From: Brevundimonas vesicularis
Lineage (GTDB): Bacteria; Pseudomonadota; Alphaproteobacteria; Caulobacterales; Caulobacteraceae
Reading direction: 5' to 3'
DNA: 64,000 nucleotides
Assembly: GCF_014204545.1 (NCBI RefSeq)
Contig: NZ_JACHLJ010000001.1
Span: forward strand, 1,550,001 to 1,614,000
Part shown: positions 47,441 to 57,340 of the stretch, one piece after another
How the letters are laid out: each line of letters starts with the position of its first letter
How positions within the stretch are numbered: the first letter of the stretch is position 1
The notes under the pieces: generated by a model
What the model was told of the DNA's origin: nothing
Database searches by the model: none
What the model saw: the letters and a program-made list of their open reading frames with translations, nothing else
Made by a program: the position numbers and the translations under genes

Positions 47441-48205
47441 CTGACCGACTTCACCCCATCACCCCAACGCATCCGCGTCATCGACCTGGAGACGACCGGA
47501 TCCGGCCCGCAGGACGTCTGCGAGATCGGCTGGCAGGACGTGGTGCGTGACGGGCCCGGCCCATGGCGCCTGGATGCGACGCGCGGCGCCCGTTTCGTAA
47601 ATCCCGGCCGGCCGATTTCGCCCGACACCATGGCGATCCACCACATTCTGGACGAGTGGGTTCAAGACGCCGGCTATTGGAAGGCTGTCGCGCCGCCCAT
47701 CCTTCGTCCCGAGGCGGGCGTGATCGCCTTGGCGGCTCATCGCGCCAGCTTCGAGCAGCGGTATTGCACCCCTGCCCTCTCAGGCGGCGCAAAGTGGATT
47801 TGCACCTGGAAATGCGCCCTGCGGCTGTGGCCCGACCTGCCGCGCTTCTCCAACCAGATGCTGCGCTATCTGCGTCGGCCCGAAGGGTTGGTGCATGAGC
47901 TCGGCTTGCCGGCGCATCGCGCCCTGCCCGACGCCTATGTCACCGCTCACCATCTGCGCGACATGCTGAACCAAACGACCGTCGAGCAGCTGCTGGTCTG
48001 GAGCCGCGAACCGGGACTGCTGCCCCGCGTGCCTACGGGCCCGGAGCGCGGCAAGGCATGGAGCGCGGTGGATGCCGACCGACTTCAGGCCCTGGCGTCG
48101 GGCCGCGACATCGACATCGCCTTCACCGCCGCGACCGAGCTTCGTCGCCGCGACCTGATTACGGACACGGCCGTCCGGACATCGGATCAAGGGCGGCTGC
48201 TCTAG
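47441..48205 (+). CDS. DnaQ-like 3'-5' exonuclease with apparent CTG start
   Basis: 254 residues from CTG 47441. IRVIDLETTG holds the first DEDD acidic pair, and HRALPDAYVTAHHL the His-x(4)-Asp of the DEDDh type; the C-terminus (DIDIAFTAATELRRRD) looks like a small accessory domain. The frame is open from 47354 but contains no ATG, GTG or TTG before ETTG; the first GTG (47540) would delete that motif. GAGGA lies 4 bases before the CTG. Substrate unknown. Confidence 0.72.
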   Translation: MTDFTPSPQRIRVIDLETTGSGPQDVCEIGWQDVVRDGPGPWRLDATRGARFVNPGRPISPDTMAIHHILDEWVQDAGYWKAVAPPILRPEAGVIALAAHRASFEQRYCTPALSGGAKWICTWKCALRLWPDLPRFSNQMLRYLRRPEGLVHELGLPAHRALPDAYVTAHHLRDMLNQTTVEQLLVWSREPGLLPRVPTGPERGKAWSAVDADRLQALASGRDIDIAFTAATELRRRDLITDTAVRTSDQGRLL

Positions 48206-48256
48206 GCGCAAACACCAGCCAAGGCTGATGATGACCGATCTGAAAAGAAAGGGAAA

Positions 48257-48304
48257 TGGTGGACGCGACAGGGATTGAACCTGTGACCCCCTCGATGTCA
48301 ACGA
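48257..48304 (-). tRNA. Truncated tRNA-Val (GAC) 3' fragment, probable attachment-site scar
   Basis: On the minus strand this reads anticodon loop TTGACAT, stem CGAGG, variable GGGTC, T arm ACAGG TTCAATC CCTGT, acceptor CGCGTCC, discriminator A and CCA, i.e. the last 48 bases of a tRNA-Val. The pairing with the 5' side of the anticodon stem fails beyond 48304 (expected CCTCG, found GTTCG) and no D arm or 5' acceptor follows. Such a duplicated 3' end marks the outer boundary of an element integrated into a tRNA gene; the element should lie to the right. Confidence 0.8.
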
Positions 48305-48839
48305 ACTGCGCTCTCATTGAAAATCAAACGACGCTTGGGCGGGAACCCCATTGCGTTTGCGGCAGGTGGGGCTTCATGCTGACCTTTCTTACTCGTTTCT
48401 GGCTAGTTTTTGGTTAGCGCCGGCGAGAGTATCGCCAGCGAGCATGCTATGAGACGGCCACAATTTTTAAGGCGAACAAAGCACCTTGATGGAAGGGTTG
48501 GTGCCTCGCCCACAGTCGCATATTTACGCCGAGAATTTCCGCCCCTTCCAGTTGGATTGCCGACGTGCGTTGGTTGCGCATATGCGCAACAGATCTCCCT
48601 CACCCGCCTGCTCGGTCGCCGACGCAACAAGCCAGACATTAGCAGCAACGGGAGAACCAGAAATGGTCCACGCCAGACGATGAGCAGAAGCGGGAGTGCT
48701 CAAGGCGCCAGATTTAGAGGGCCTGATCGCGCTCGTGTGCTCTCACCACCGCGGCTGAGTTAGCTGAAGACAGTCCTTACCGATCACGACCGAGAAGATT
48801 CTGGACTGATTAACCGAAGTCAGCATCCACCGTGCCGGG
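48305..48839. other. 535-base stretch without a recognisable gene (left end of island)
   Basis: No frame in this stretch gives a recognisable protein, and no integrase is seen where one would be expected beside the tRNA scar. Composition is clearly lower in GC than the DNA to the left. Several short open frames overlap here on both strands, which fits decayed mobile-element DNA. Confidence 0.6.
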
Positions 48840-49499
48840 TCAATTGCCGGCCTCAGCCATTCTCGGTTCCTGGTCTGGCTTATAGGTGGGCTTTGCTGGC
48901 GGAACGATGTAACTCAGCGTCACGATCCCCGCGGCGATCAGTCCAACACGCCAATTCCAGAATGCCAAGCCGAATGCCGCCCAATAGGCAGCGGCAGTTA
49001 GGCCATATTTGATGGTAAGACTGCCAAGATAAGCCTCGGTCAGCCTTCGATCGGGAAGACCTCTCGCGGTGGCGTATACCCAACGAAGAAACCACCAAGT
49101 CGCCGGTGTCGCTGCTACGCCCAGATACCATAGGGCGGCGGTGGTGCTCTCCGCATCTCCGCCGAGGTGTTCGACCAACGGTCGCGCAGGAAACGGAGTG
49201 ATGCTGACGGCAGCCAGAAAGCCGATGCTCAGCAGATTGTAGCCGTGGTCGGTCTTCTCCAGCAGCTTGCCACTGAAATGGCTGTACGCCCAGTAGAGGC
49301 CGATCAGGACCACGCTGAGAACGTAGGCGCCGTACTCCGGCGCCAACTTCAGATACGCCGCTGCGAGGTCGCCCTCCTCCGGTTTCGGCGCGTGCAACTC
49401 GACCACAGGAAGGGTGAACGCGATCGCAAGTACCGCGTCCATGAACGCCTCAAGGCGATCCGATTTGCGTTCGGTTCCTTCGAGAGAGAAGATCGCCAT
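48840..49499 (-). CDS. TMEM175-family (DUF1211) potassium channel-like protein
   Basis: 219 residues with six predicted helices. RLEAFMDAVLAIAFTLPVVEL near 15-36 matches the first-helix signature of bacterial TMEM175 (RxxAFxDAVxAIxxTL; the usual FSD is FMD here) and GLYWAYSHFSGKLLEKTD the third-helix YW..H region. Bacterial members conduct K+. The start follows the MAIFSLEGTERKSDRLE reading. First recognisable gene right of the tRNA scar. Confidence 0.85.
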   Translation of the reverse strand: MAIFSLEGTERKSDRLEAFMDAVLAIAFTLPVVELHAPKPEEGDLAAAYLKLAPEYGAYVLSVVLIGLYWAYSHFSGKLLEKTDHGYNLLSIGFLAAVSITPFPARPLVEHLGGDAESTTAALWYLGVAATPATWWFLRWVYATARGLPDRRLTEAYLGSLTIKYGLTAAAYWAAFGLAFWNWRVGLIAAGIVTLSYIVPPAKPTYKPDQEPRMAEAGN

Positions 49500-49505
49500 C
49501 TGCCG

Positions 49506-50336
49506 CTACAGCATTTCGAGCGGGCGTCGGTCCGCTGGGCGGGGAAATGCCGCGTCGAGTGTCCCAATGTCGGCGTCTGAGAGGACGATATCCGCGGCCG
49601 CGCGGTTCTCCCGCACGTGTGCGATCGAACTCGCTTTCGGGATGGCGATGAGGCCATCGTGCCGCAACGTCCAGGAGAGTGCCACTTGGGCAGGGGTTGC
49701 ACCGACCTCGGCTGCGATCTTTTCGAGAGCGGGATGGCTTGAGAGTCGTCCCTGCTCGACGGGACTATACGCCATCGCTGGCACTTTATGCTCGGCGAGC
49801 CACGGCAACAGGTCCAACTCAGGGCCTCGACGGACGAGATTGTAGAGGATCTGATCGGTCACGCAGCCATCTCCGCCCGCAGCGACAAGCTCGTCCATAT
49901 CGTCGGTATCGAGGTTGCTGACACCCCAATGCCGAATCTTCCCTGCCGATTTCAGCGCCTTCATTGCCTCCACCGTCTCAGCGAGCGGCACCGATCCCCG
50001 CCAGTGGAGCAGATAGAGGTCGAGCCGATCAGTGCCGAGCCGCTTCAGGCTCGCCTCGCACGCACCGGTAAGGCGGGAGCGCGATGCGTTCTGTGGATAC
50101 GCCTTGCTGACGAGGAACAACTCGTCGCGACGGTCGCCGAGCGCTTCGCAGATCAGCACTTCCGCCGCACCGTCGCCGTACATTTCCGCTGTATCGACGA
50201 GCGTCATACCCAGCTCGACACCGGCGCGCAGCGCGGCGATTTCATCGGATCGCCGCTCGGCACGCTCACCCATCTTCCAGGTGCCTTGACCCATTGAAGG
50301 AACCACTTCCCCGCCGGGCAATGTCACGTGTTTCAT
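49506..50336 (-). CDS. Aldo/keto reductase
   Basis: 276 residues, TIM-barrel NADPH oxidoreductase. Catalytic tetrad Asp48 (LVDTAEMYG), Tyr53, Lys78 (LVSKAYP) and His111 (YLLHWRG) are all present; C-terminal IPKASSIAHVREN binds the cofactor phosphate. Reduces aldehydes and dicarbonyls such as methylglyoxal in related enzymes. It is downstream of the divergent TetR gene, on the same strand. Confidence 0.93.
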   Translation of the reverse strand: MKHVTLPGGEVVPSMGQGTWKMGERAERRSDEIAALRAGVELGMTLVDTAEMYGDGAAEVLICEALGDRRDELFLVSKAYPQNASRSRLTGACEASLKRLGTDRLDLYLLHWRGSVPLAETVEAMKALKSAGKIRHWGVSNLDTDDMDELVAAGGDGCVTDQILYNLVRRGPELDLLPWLAEHKVPAMAYSPVEQGRLSSHPALEKIAAEVGATPAQVALSWTLRHDGLIAIPKASSIAHVRENRAAADIVLSDADIGTLDAAFPRPADRRPLEML

Positions 50337-50411
50337 GTGCTTCCGTCCTATGAGATGAGTTCGACTGCTCGGTCGCGGGAGGCGGATTGGCAGATGACCA
50401 CCATGTAACGA

Positions 50412-51032
50412 TCATATCGCGGCCGGCCATCGATCGAGTGCCATTTTGGCGATGGAGAGCAGTTCGTTGATCGTAGCGCCGTCGCGCGCCTGAACGGACA
50501 TGCCTTCCATGACCGTATTGATGAATTTGCCTAGCACGGCCGGATCGGTGTTGGCCGCAAGCTCGCCCCGCGCGGCGCCGCGTTGCAGACGCTCGATCAG
50601 GAGGGCCTCCGCCGCGATACGCTTGTCGCGCAGCAGGCATTCGATGGCGGCGGACGCCGGCGAAACGGCTGCCGCTGCCGAATACATGAAGCAGCCGGCC
50701 GGCGTTCCAGGTTCCGAGAATGATGACGCCGCTCGTTCCAGCAGGCCTTTGACGGCCTCGTGGGTGGACAACGCCGGATCGTTGATGGGTGCATAGAGGT
50801 GGACGCTGAACGTCGCGGCGTAGCGCTCGATTACCGCCGCAAACAGCCCCGCCTTGTTGTCAAACGCTGCATAGAGACTGGCGGCGGCGACGCCAGTCTC
50901 CGCAACCAAATCGGCCATCGATGTCGCCTCGTAGCCGCGCTGCCAGAACAGCCGCACCGCCTTGTCGAGCGCAGCGTCAGTGTCGAACACACGAGGGCGA
51001 CCTACGGGGCGACGGGCTTTCGTCTCAGTCAT
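50412..51032 (-). CDS. TetR/AcrR-family transcriptional regulator
   Basis: 206 residues. N-terminal helix-turn-helix (RVFDTDAALDKAVRLFWQRGYEATSMADLVAETGVAAASLYAAFDNKAGLF), C-terminal ligand domain with MEGMSVQARDGAT typical of the subgroup. Divergent from a quinone oxidoreductase gene, with two ACGATCG-centred operator-like sites between them, so it probably represses that gene and itself. Confidence 0.93.
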   Translation of the reverse strand: MTETKARRPVGRPRVFDTDAALDKAVRLFWQRGYEATSMADLVAETGVAAASLYAAFDNKAGLFAAVIERYAATFSVHLYAPINDPALSTHEAVKGLLERAASSFSEPGTPAGCFMYSAAAAVSPASAAIECLLRDKRIAAEALLIERLQRGAARGELAANTDPAVLGKFINTVMEGMSVQARDGATINELLSIAKMALDRWPAAI

Positions 51033-51048
51033 CGCTGACGCACTATAT

Positions 51049-51110
51049 GGAACGATCGATAAACAATATCTTGAAACTGGTGATCCACCCCCTTAATGAA
51101 CGATCGTTCA
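51049..51110. promoter_or_regulatory. TetR operator candidates
   Basis: TGAACGATCGTTCA (51097-51110) is a perfect 14-base palindrome. A second partial copy, GGAACGATCGATAAA, begins at 51049. They lie in the gap between tetR and the oxidoreductase, covering the promoter positions of both genes. Confidence 0.7.
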
Positions 51111-51128
51111 ATAATCAAGGAGTCTCCA

Positions 51129-52118
51129 ATGAGCCGCATCGTCCGTATTCACGAATATGGCGACGCCAGCGTCCTCAAGATTGAAGATGTGGCGGTCCCC
51201 GCGCCCGCGGCCGACGAAGTGCAGATCGCGGTGAAGGCGATAGGCATAAACCGCGCCGAGGTGATGTTCCGCAACCATGCCTACCTTCAGGAAGCCGAGT
51301 TCCCGAGCCGCCTTGGCTATGAGGCTGCCGGCACTGTCGCTGCGGTCGGTGCGGACGTTACCGGGTTTGCGGAAGGCGAAGCCGTCAGCGTCATTCCCCC
51401 ACTCGATATCGCGCGCTGGGGCACTTATGGCGAGGTCGCAAACGTGCCCGCCCGCCTCGTCGTCAAGCATCCTGCGGCGCTGTCGTTCGAGGAAGCGGCG
51501 GCCGTATGGATGCAGTATGTCACCGCCTGGGGTGCGCTGGTGGAGCAGGCGAAACTCGGCGAGGGCGATTTCGTCATCGTCACTGCTGCCTCCAGCAGCG
51601 TCGGCCTTGCTGCCTTCCAGATTGCGCGGATGGTCGGCGCGACGGTAATCGCGACGACGCGTACCGGCGCCAAGCGCCAAGCCCTGATCGATGCCGGTGC
51701 CCATCATGTCGTCGCGACCGGGGAAGAGGATCTGGTAGCGAGGGTGATGGAGATAACCGATGGTCAGGGTGCGCGCGTGGTGCTCGATCCCGTCGGAGGC
51801 CCGTCGTTCGAGCCGCTGACCGAGAGCATGGCACGCGGCGGCATCCTGCTCGAATATGGCGCGCTCAGCGGCGAACCGACGCCGTTCCCGTTGTTCTCCG
51901 TGCTGGGCAAGAGCCTCACGCTCAAGGGGTATCTCTACAGCGAGATTGTCTCGGACGATGCCGCCCTCGATCGCGCCAAGGCGTTCATCGTGGCGGGTCT
52001 GGAATCGGGCTCGCTCAAGCCGCGGATCGCGCGCACTTTCCCGCTCGACGCCATCCAGGACGCTCACCGCTTCCTCGAATCGAACGACCAGATCGGCAAG
52101 GTCGTCGTTACGGTCTGA
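51129..52118 (+). CDS. Zinc-independent MDR-family quinone oxidoreductase
   Basis: 329 residues. Medium-chain reductase without the catalytic zinc Cys: starts MSRIVRIHEYGDASVLKIEDV, cofactor loop TAASSSVGLAAFQIA near 150, and GARVVLDPVGG. Reduces quinones or enones with NADPH in relatives. The ATG at 51129 follows AAGGAG; an earlier in-frame ATG (51096) lies within the TetR operator and is not used. Confidence 0.93.
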   Translation: MSRIVRIHEYGDASVLKIEDVAVPAPAADEVQIAVKAIGINRAEVMFRNHAYLQEAEFPSRLGYEAAGTVAAVGADVTGFAEGEAVSVIPPLDIARWGTYGEVANVPARLVVKHPAALSFEEAAAVWMQYVTAWGALVEQAKLGEGDFVIVTAASSSVGLAAFQIARMVGATVIATTRTGAKRQALIDAGAHHVVATGEEDLVARVMEITDGQGARVVLDPVGGPSFEPLTESMARGGILLEYGALSGEPTPFPLFSVLGKSLTLKGYLYSEIVSDDAALDRAKAFIVAGLESGSLKPRIARTFPLDAIQDAHRFLESNDQIGKVVVTV

Positions 52119-52272
52119 CCGGCATACCGGGGGAGTGAGCGATCGCTCCCCCTTCCCCGACAGAGAATCGGACCCTCGGAGCCCATGCCAAAGCTGCTCG
52201 TGGCGAAGGCTTGAGAGCATGACCGCAACCTCGCCCGATCAGAAAAACGCCCAGCTCTGTGCAGGATTGAAA

Positions 52273-52292
52273 CTCCCCCCCTGTATAGTATG
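52273..52292 (+). promoter_or_regulatory. FrmR operator candidate before frmR
   Basis: CTCCCCCCCTGTATAGTATG resembles the Escherichia coli FrmR site (TATAGTATRC, C tract, CTATAGTATA, from memory), with a GC tract flanked by TATAGTAT. It is 27 bases before the frmR start, fitting autorepression. Confidence 0.6.
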
Positions 52293-52318
52293 CTGGAGCG
52301 ATTTCTCGGGAAAACGCG

Positions 52319-52609
52319 ATGCCACATTCATCAGAGGACAAGAAGCGAGCCATCACACGCTTGCGGCGCATCAAGGGTCAGGCGGACGCTCTGGAACGCG
52401 CGATCGAAGCGGGGGCCGATTGCGCTCCCCTACTGCAGCAAATTGTCGCCATGCGCGGTGCGACAAATGGACTGATGGCAGAAGTGATGCAGAGCCATCT
52501 CAGGGAAACATTCGGTGCGGGCGCGGATCGGGCCGTCGGAGGCGCAGGTGGCGAGCACGATGACGGCGTGGAGGGCGTAATGAAGATTCTGCGTACTTAT
52601 CTCAAATGA
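52319..52609 (+). CDS. frmR: Formaldehyde-responsive repressor FrmR (CsoR/RcnR family)
   Basis: 96-residue all-helical repressor. KRAITRLRRIKGQADALERAIE, Cys35 (ADCAPLLQQI) and His60 (MQSHLRETF) match FrmR: Cys35 is crosslinked by formaldehyde to Pro2 and Pro2 (MPHS) is present, as required. Lacks the CsoR copper pattern. It sits upstream of adhC and has operator-like DNA before both genes, so it should release them when formaldehyde is present. Confidence 0.93.
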   Translation: MPHSSEDKKRAITRLRRIKGQADALERAIEAGADCAPLLQQIVAMRGATNGLMAEVMQSHLRETFGAGADRAVGGAGGEHDDGVEGVMKILRTYLK

Positions 52610-52705
52610 CGATTTCAGGCTCATTTTCCTGCCCGTGTCCTCCCGCACTCAGAAGCCAGCCCCTGCTGCCTTCTCTGGTTTGAGATCCTCTTCAGGACAC
52701 CTCTT

Positions 52706-52749
52706 GTATACTGCTGGGGAGTATGATAAACATACTCCCTGCCAGTATG
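52706..52749 (+). promoter_or_regulatory. Tandem FrmR operator candidates before adhC
   Basis: Two sites of the form ATACT-N7-AGTAT: ATACTGCTGGGGAGTAT (52708-52724) and CATACTCCCTGCCAGTATG (52731-52749), with G- and C-tract spacers in opposite orientation. Together they make the larger palindrome GGGAGTATG / CATACTCCC. This is the architecture of CsoR/FrmR-family operators. Confidence 0.72.
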
Positions 52750-52773
52750 AGAATGTCGAGGAATTTGCGCTGA

Positions 52774-53934
<1,161 letters not shown>

Positions 53935-54325
53935 CCCATCGATCCGAAGCGGTGCGAAGCGCTCGAATCGACAACTCTCCCGTCATCATGGCCCCCCGCC
54001 CATGATGACGGGCGCTCTGGCAAATGGGCAACGCGTCGCGATGCGGTAACAGGGGCCGAAGTGCGGTCGTTACACGCCGATAGCGGCACTGGCCAGGTCC
54101 GCCTGGCCTAGGCGCTTACCAGCGGAGTGTGTGTGGTCTCGTCGCGCGACCCAACGGGAAAAATGGTTTTCTCGTAACCTTTGTCTGATGCTGGAAAAAT
54201 ATTTCAAAGGCGCCGAACATCGGGCCAGCTTAGCCGTTGGATGTATTGGGTCGGAAATGCATTCATCTGCCACCCGACTGTGATGAACCACGGGCCGCAC
54301 GGGCGTATAGGGCAGGAAGACTAAA
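53935..54325. other. 391-base stretch without a gene, between adhC and the UvrA-like gene
   Basis: Holds a strong hairpin after adhC (53979-54012) and a second small one, GGCCAGG-TCCG-CCTGGCC (54091-54108). AT content rises towards the right, where the promoter of the next gene should be. No convincing coding frame. Confidence 0.7.
53979..54012 (+). terminator. Hairpin after adhC
   Basis: CCCGTCATCATGG / CCATGATGACGGG, 13-base perfect stem with an 8-base C-rich loop. No T run follows, so it may be an attenuating or mRNA-stabilising hairpin, or a weak terminator. Confidence 0.6.
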
Positions 54326-56986
54326 TTGAAGAGCAAGGATATTCACGCGACGACGCCGGCCACCGATCATGGGCATACGGGGCCGCCCGCTTGCGTGCAG
54401 GTTCGCGGCGCGCGCCAGAATAACCTCAAAAATATTGACGTCGATGTACCTCGCGACGCCTTCGTTGTGTTCACCGGCATATCGGGCTCGGGCAAGTCAT
54501 CGCTGGCGTTCGGCACGCTCTACGCCGAAGCGCAGCGGCGTTATCTGGAATCGGTTGCGCCCTATGCCCGTCGCCTGATCGACCAGGCCGGCGTACCGGA
54601 GGTCGACGCGATCGACGGTTTGCCGCCTGCGGTCGCATTGCAGCAGCAGCGCGGCTCGGTCAACGCGCGATCCTCGGTCGGCAGCGTGACGACACTCTCC
54701 AGCTTGGTGCGGATGCTCTATTCGCGCGTCGGCGAATATCCGCGCCATCAGCCGATGCTCTATGCGGAAGATTTCTCCCCCAACACGGTCGCGGGGGCCT
54801 GCCCGACCTGTCACGGCATCGGGCGCGTCTATGACGCGACCGAAGAAACGATGGTGCCCGACGACACGCTGACGATCCGGGAACGCGCAGTCGCCGCCTG
54901 GCCGGCGGCATGGCATGGCCAGAACCTGCGCGATATCCTCGTGTCACTCGGCTATGACGTCGATACGCCGTGGCGCGACCTGCCGAAAAAGGATCGCGAC
55001 TGGATCCTCTTCACTGAAGAGGCGCCGACGGTGCCGGTCTATGCGGGCCTGACGCCCGAACAGACCCGGACGGCGCTCAAGCGCCGCATGGAGCCGAGCT
55101 ACCAGGGCACCTTCACCGGCGCGCGACGCTATGTGCTGGAAACCTTCGCCAACACGAAAAGCGCGCTGATGAAGAAGCGCGTTTCGCAATATATCATCGG
55201 CCGCGATTGCCCGACCTGCGACGGCAAGCGCCTGAAGCGCGAAGCCCTGTCGGTCAAATTCGCCGGCCTCGACATTGCCGAGTTCGGCGACCTGACGGTG
55301 CTCAAGCTGAAGGACTTGCTGATGCCCGTCGCGCATGGCGCGTATGGGGCGGTCTCAGCCCCCTCAAAGGGCCATGTTCTGGAAAAAGCGGCCCGCGATG
55401 CAGCGGTCGAACAACGGGTTGCGGCGGGCGGCTCTGCGCATAAGAGCGCGCCCGACGTACGCCGCACGCCCAATCTCTCCGACGAGAAGCGGGTCGCCGC
55501 CCAACGCCTTGCCTGCGAATTGATCGAGCGGCTAGAGCCGCTGATCGATCTTGGCCTTGGCTACATTTCGCTCGACCGCAGCACGCCGACGCTCTCCTCC
55601 GGAGAGCTGCAGCGCTTGCGGCTTGCCACGCAATTGTCGTCACAGCTTTTCGGCGTGGTCTATGTGCTTGACGAGCCTTCGGCAGGGTTGCACCCGGCAG
55701 ATGGCGAAGCCTTGCTCACCATCCTCGAGCGTCTCAAGGCGGCGGGCAACTCCCTGTTCGTCGTCGAACATGATCTCGACGTGATCCGCCGCGCGGAATG
55801 GCTCGTCGATGTCGGGCCAGGAGCCGGGGAAAAGGGCGGTGAAGTCCTCTACAGCGGGCCGATAGAGGGGCTTGCCGACGTCGAGAATTCGATCACCCGC
55901 CGCTACCTGTTCGCAGAGCCGTTCCGCAGTGAGCGCACACCGCGCGATCCCAAGGCATGGCTACGCCTGGAAGGGATCAGGCGGAACAATCTCCATGGTC
56001 TCGACGTCGAGTTTCCCATCGGCTGCTTCACCGCTGTCACCGGCGTTTCGGGATCGGGCAAATCCAGTCTTGTCAGTCAGGCGCTGCTCGAGCTCGTCAC
56101 GGAACACCTCGGCGGGTCCCCCGTGGCTGAGGAGGAGGATATCGATCCGCTGCTCGATCTTGCGCAGAACGACACTGAAGGACGCATTGTCGCAGGCATG
56201 GAGCATGTTCGCAGGCTGGTGCGGGTCGATCAGAAACCGATCGGCCGCACGCCGCGCTCGAACCTATCCACCTACAGCGGCATGTTCGACCATGTGCGAC
56301 GGATCTTCGCTGATACGCCGCTCGCCCGCCGGCGGCACTACAGCCCGGGAAGGTTCTCGTTCAACGTCGCGCAAGGCCGCTGCCCTGTGTGCGAAGGCGA
56401 AGGATACGTCATGGTGGAGCTGCTGTTCCTGCCGAGCGTTTTTGCCCCGTGTTCGACCTGTCATGGCTCTCGCTACAACCCGCAAACGCTCGAAGTCGAA
56501 TGGAATGGGCGCAATATCGCCCAGGTGCTCGAACTGACGGTCGACGATGCGTGCGATTTCTTCGCTGGCGAGGCATCTGTGATGCGCTCCCTCGACGTGT
56601 TGCGGGAGATCGGTCTTGGCTATCTGAGGCTCGGTCAGCCGGCGACCGAGCTGTCTGGCGGGGAGGCGCAGCGCATCAAGTTGGCGACTGAACTGCAACG
56701 CGCTCAACGCGGCAACACGATCTACATCCTCGACGAGCCAACTTCGGGGCTTCACCCCTCCGATGGCGACCGGCTAATGCAACACCTGCAGGGCCTCGTC
56801 GACGCCGGCAATACGGTCGTCGTCGTCGAACATGACATGCGCGCCATCACACAGGCGGACTGGATCATCGACCTGGGACCGGGGGCCGGAGAAGATGGGG
56901 GCCGTATCGTTGCCAGCGGTGTCCCTGGCGTCGTTGCGGAAGCGGAAGGCAGTGTCACCGCCCCCTATCTTAAAGCGGCGCTGTAG
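54326..56986 (+). CDS. Class II UvrA-like excinuclease ATPase
   Basis: 886 residues, two ABC modules. Walker [10 protein letters not shown] (51-59) and GVSGSGKSS (near 575); signatures [12 protein letters not shown] and [12 protein letters not shown]; Walker [14 protein letters not shown] and [13 protein letters not shown]; zinc pairs [24 protein letters not shown] and CSTCHGSR. It is about 60 residues shorter than UvrA and looks like class II (UvrA2/DrrC-type), which lacks the UvrB-binding domain. An unusual 50-residue linker (about 337-390) precedes the first signature. Start is TTG behind GCAGGAAG. Confidence 0.9.
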   Translation: MKSKDIHATTPATDHGHTGPPACVQVRGARQNNLKNIDVDVPRDAFVVFTGISGSGKSSLAFGTLYAEAQRRYLESVAPYARRLIDQAGVPEVDAIDGLPPAVALQQQRGSVNARSSVGSVTTLSSLVRMLYSRVGEYPRHQPMLYAEDFSPNTVAGACPTCHGIGRVYDATEETMVPDDTLTIRERAVAAWPAAWHGQNLRDILVSLGYDVDTPWRDLPKKDRDWILFTEEAPTVPVYAGLTPEQTRTALKRRMEPSYQGTFTGARRYVLETFANTKSALMKKRVSQYIIGRDCPTCDGKRLKREALSVKFAGLDIAEFGDLTVLKLKDLLMPVAHGAYGAVSAPSKGHVLEKAARDAAVEQRVAAGGSAHKSAPDVRRTPNLSDEKRVAAQRLACELIERLEPLIDLGLGYISLDRSTPTLSSGELQRLRLATQLSSQLFGVVYVLDEPSAGLHPADGEALLTILERLKAAGNSLFVVEHDLDVIRRAEWLVDVGPGAGEKGGEVLYSGPIEGLADVENSITRRYLFAEPFRSERTPRDPKAWLRLEGIRRNNLHGLDVEFPIGCFTAVTGVSGSGKSSLVSQALLELVTEHLGGSPVAEEEDIDPLLDLAQNDTEGRIVAGMEHVRRLVRVDQKPIGRTPRSNLSTYSGMFDHVRRIFADTPLARRRHYSPGRFSFNVAQGRCPVCEGEGYVMVELLFLPSVFAPCSTCHGSRYNPQTLEVEWNGRNIAQVLELTVDDACDFFAGEASVMRSLDVLREIGLGYLRLGQPATELSGGEAQRIKLATELQRAQRGNTIYILDEPTSGLHPSDGDRLMQHLQGLVDAGNTVVVVEHDMRAITQADWIIDLGPGAGEDGGRIVASGVPGVVAEAEGSVTAPYLKAAL

Positions 56987-57340
56987 GTCGTGAACCTAGT
57001 CGGTATCCAGGTCGCAAGAACAGCAGAGCTAGTGTGGTGGCGGTCGGTCGGCTGGGACCGCCCGGTAACGGTCGGGAGGCCACGAGGGGACCGAACCTGG
57101 AGTCGACTATGTGAAAGAACCCGGACGCTACAATGGGTCAAGCCTAGAAGCCTATCAGAGCCGCCGAGGAGTTCACCGCGGTTGACGCGACTTAACGTTT
57201 GACTGCGCGTCCGGCGCGCCGTGTTCGTCTGATACGCGGCGTAGCGGATGACCATCATCAGCGGCCATCCGCTACGCCTGTCTCGCGTGGACCTTCTTCC
57301 GTGAGCGGGCCTCAAATGGTTTGCCGAGGCCGCCCCGTCT
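56987..57340. other. 354-base stretch without a gene; possible structured RNA remnant
   Basis: No coding frame is recognisable. From 57032 (GTGTGG) to about 57200 the sequence has the look of a structured RNA, with blocks such as GGGACCGCCCGGTAACGGTC and CCTGGAGTCGAC; a terminator-like hairpin lies at 57239-57277. See the finding on a possible group II intron 5' fragment. Confidence 0.5.
57239..57277. terminator. Hairpin between the UvrA-like and PfpI genes
   Basis: GCGTAGCGGATG / CATCCGCTACGC, 12-base perfect stem with a 15-base loop. It could end either convergent transcript; no long T run. Confidence 0.55.

Noticed and set aside
48403-48763. Short frames on both strands right of the tRNA scar, considered as integrase or excisionase remnants
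   Set aside because: None shows the tyrosine-recombinase RHRHY pattern or a helix-turn-helix that I can recognise.
54070-54336. 88-codon minus-strand frame in the adhC/UvrA gap
   Set aside because: No ribosome site or motif, and it overlaps the start of the UvrA-like gene.
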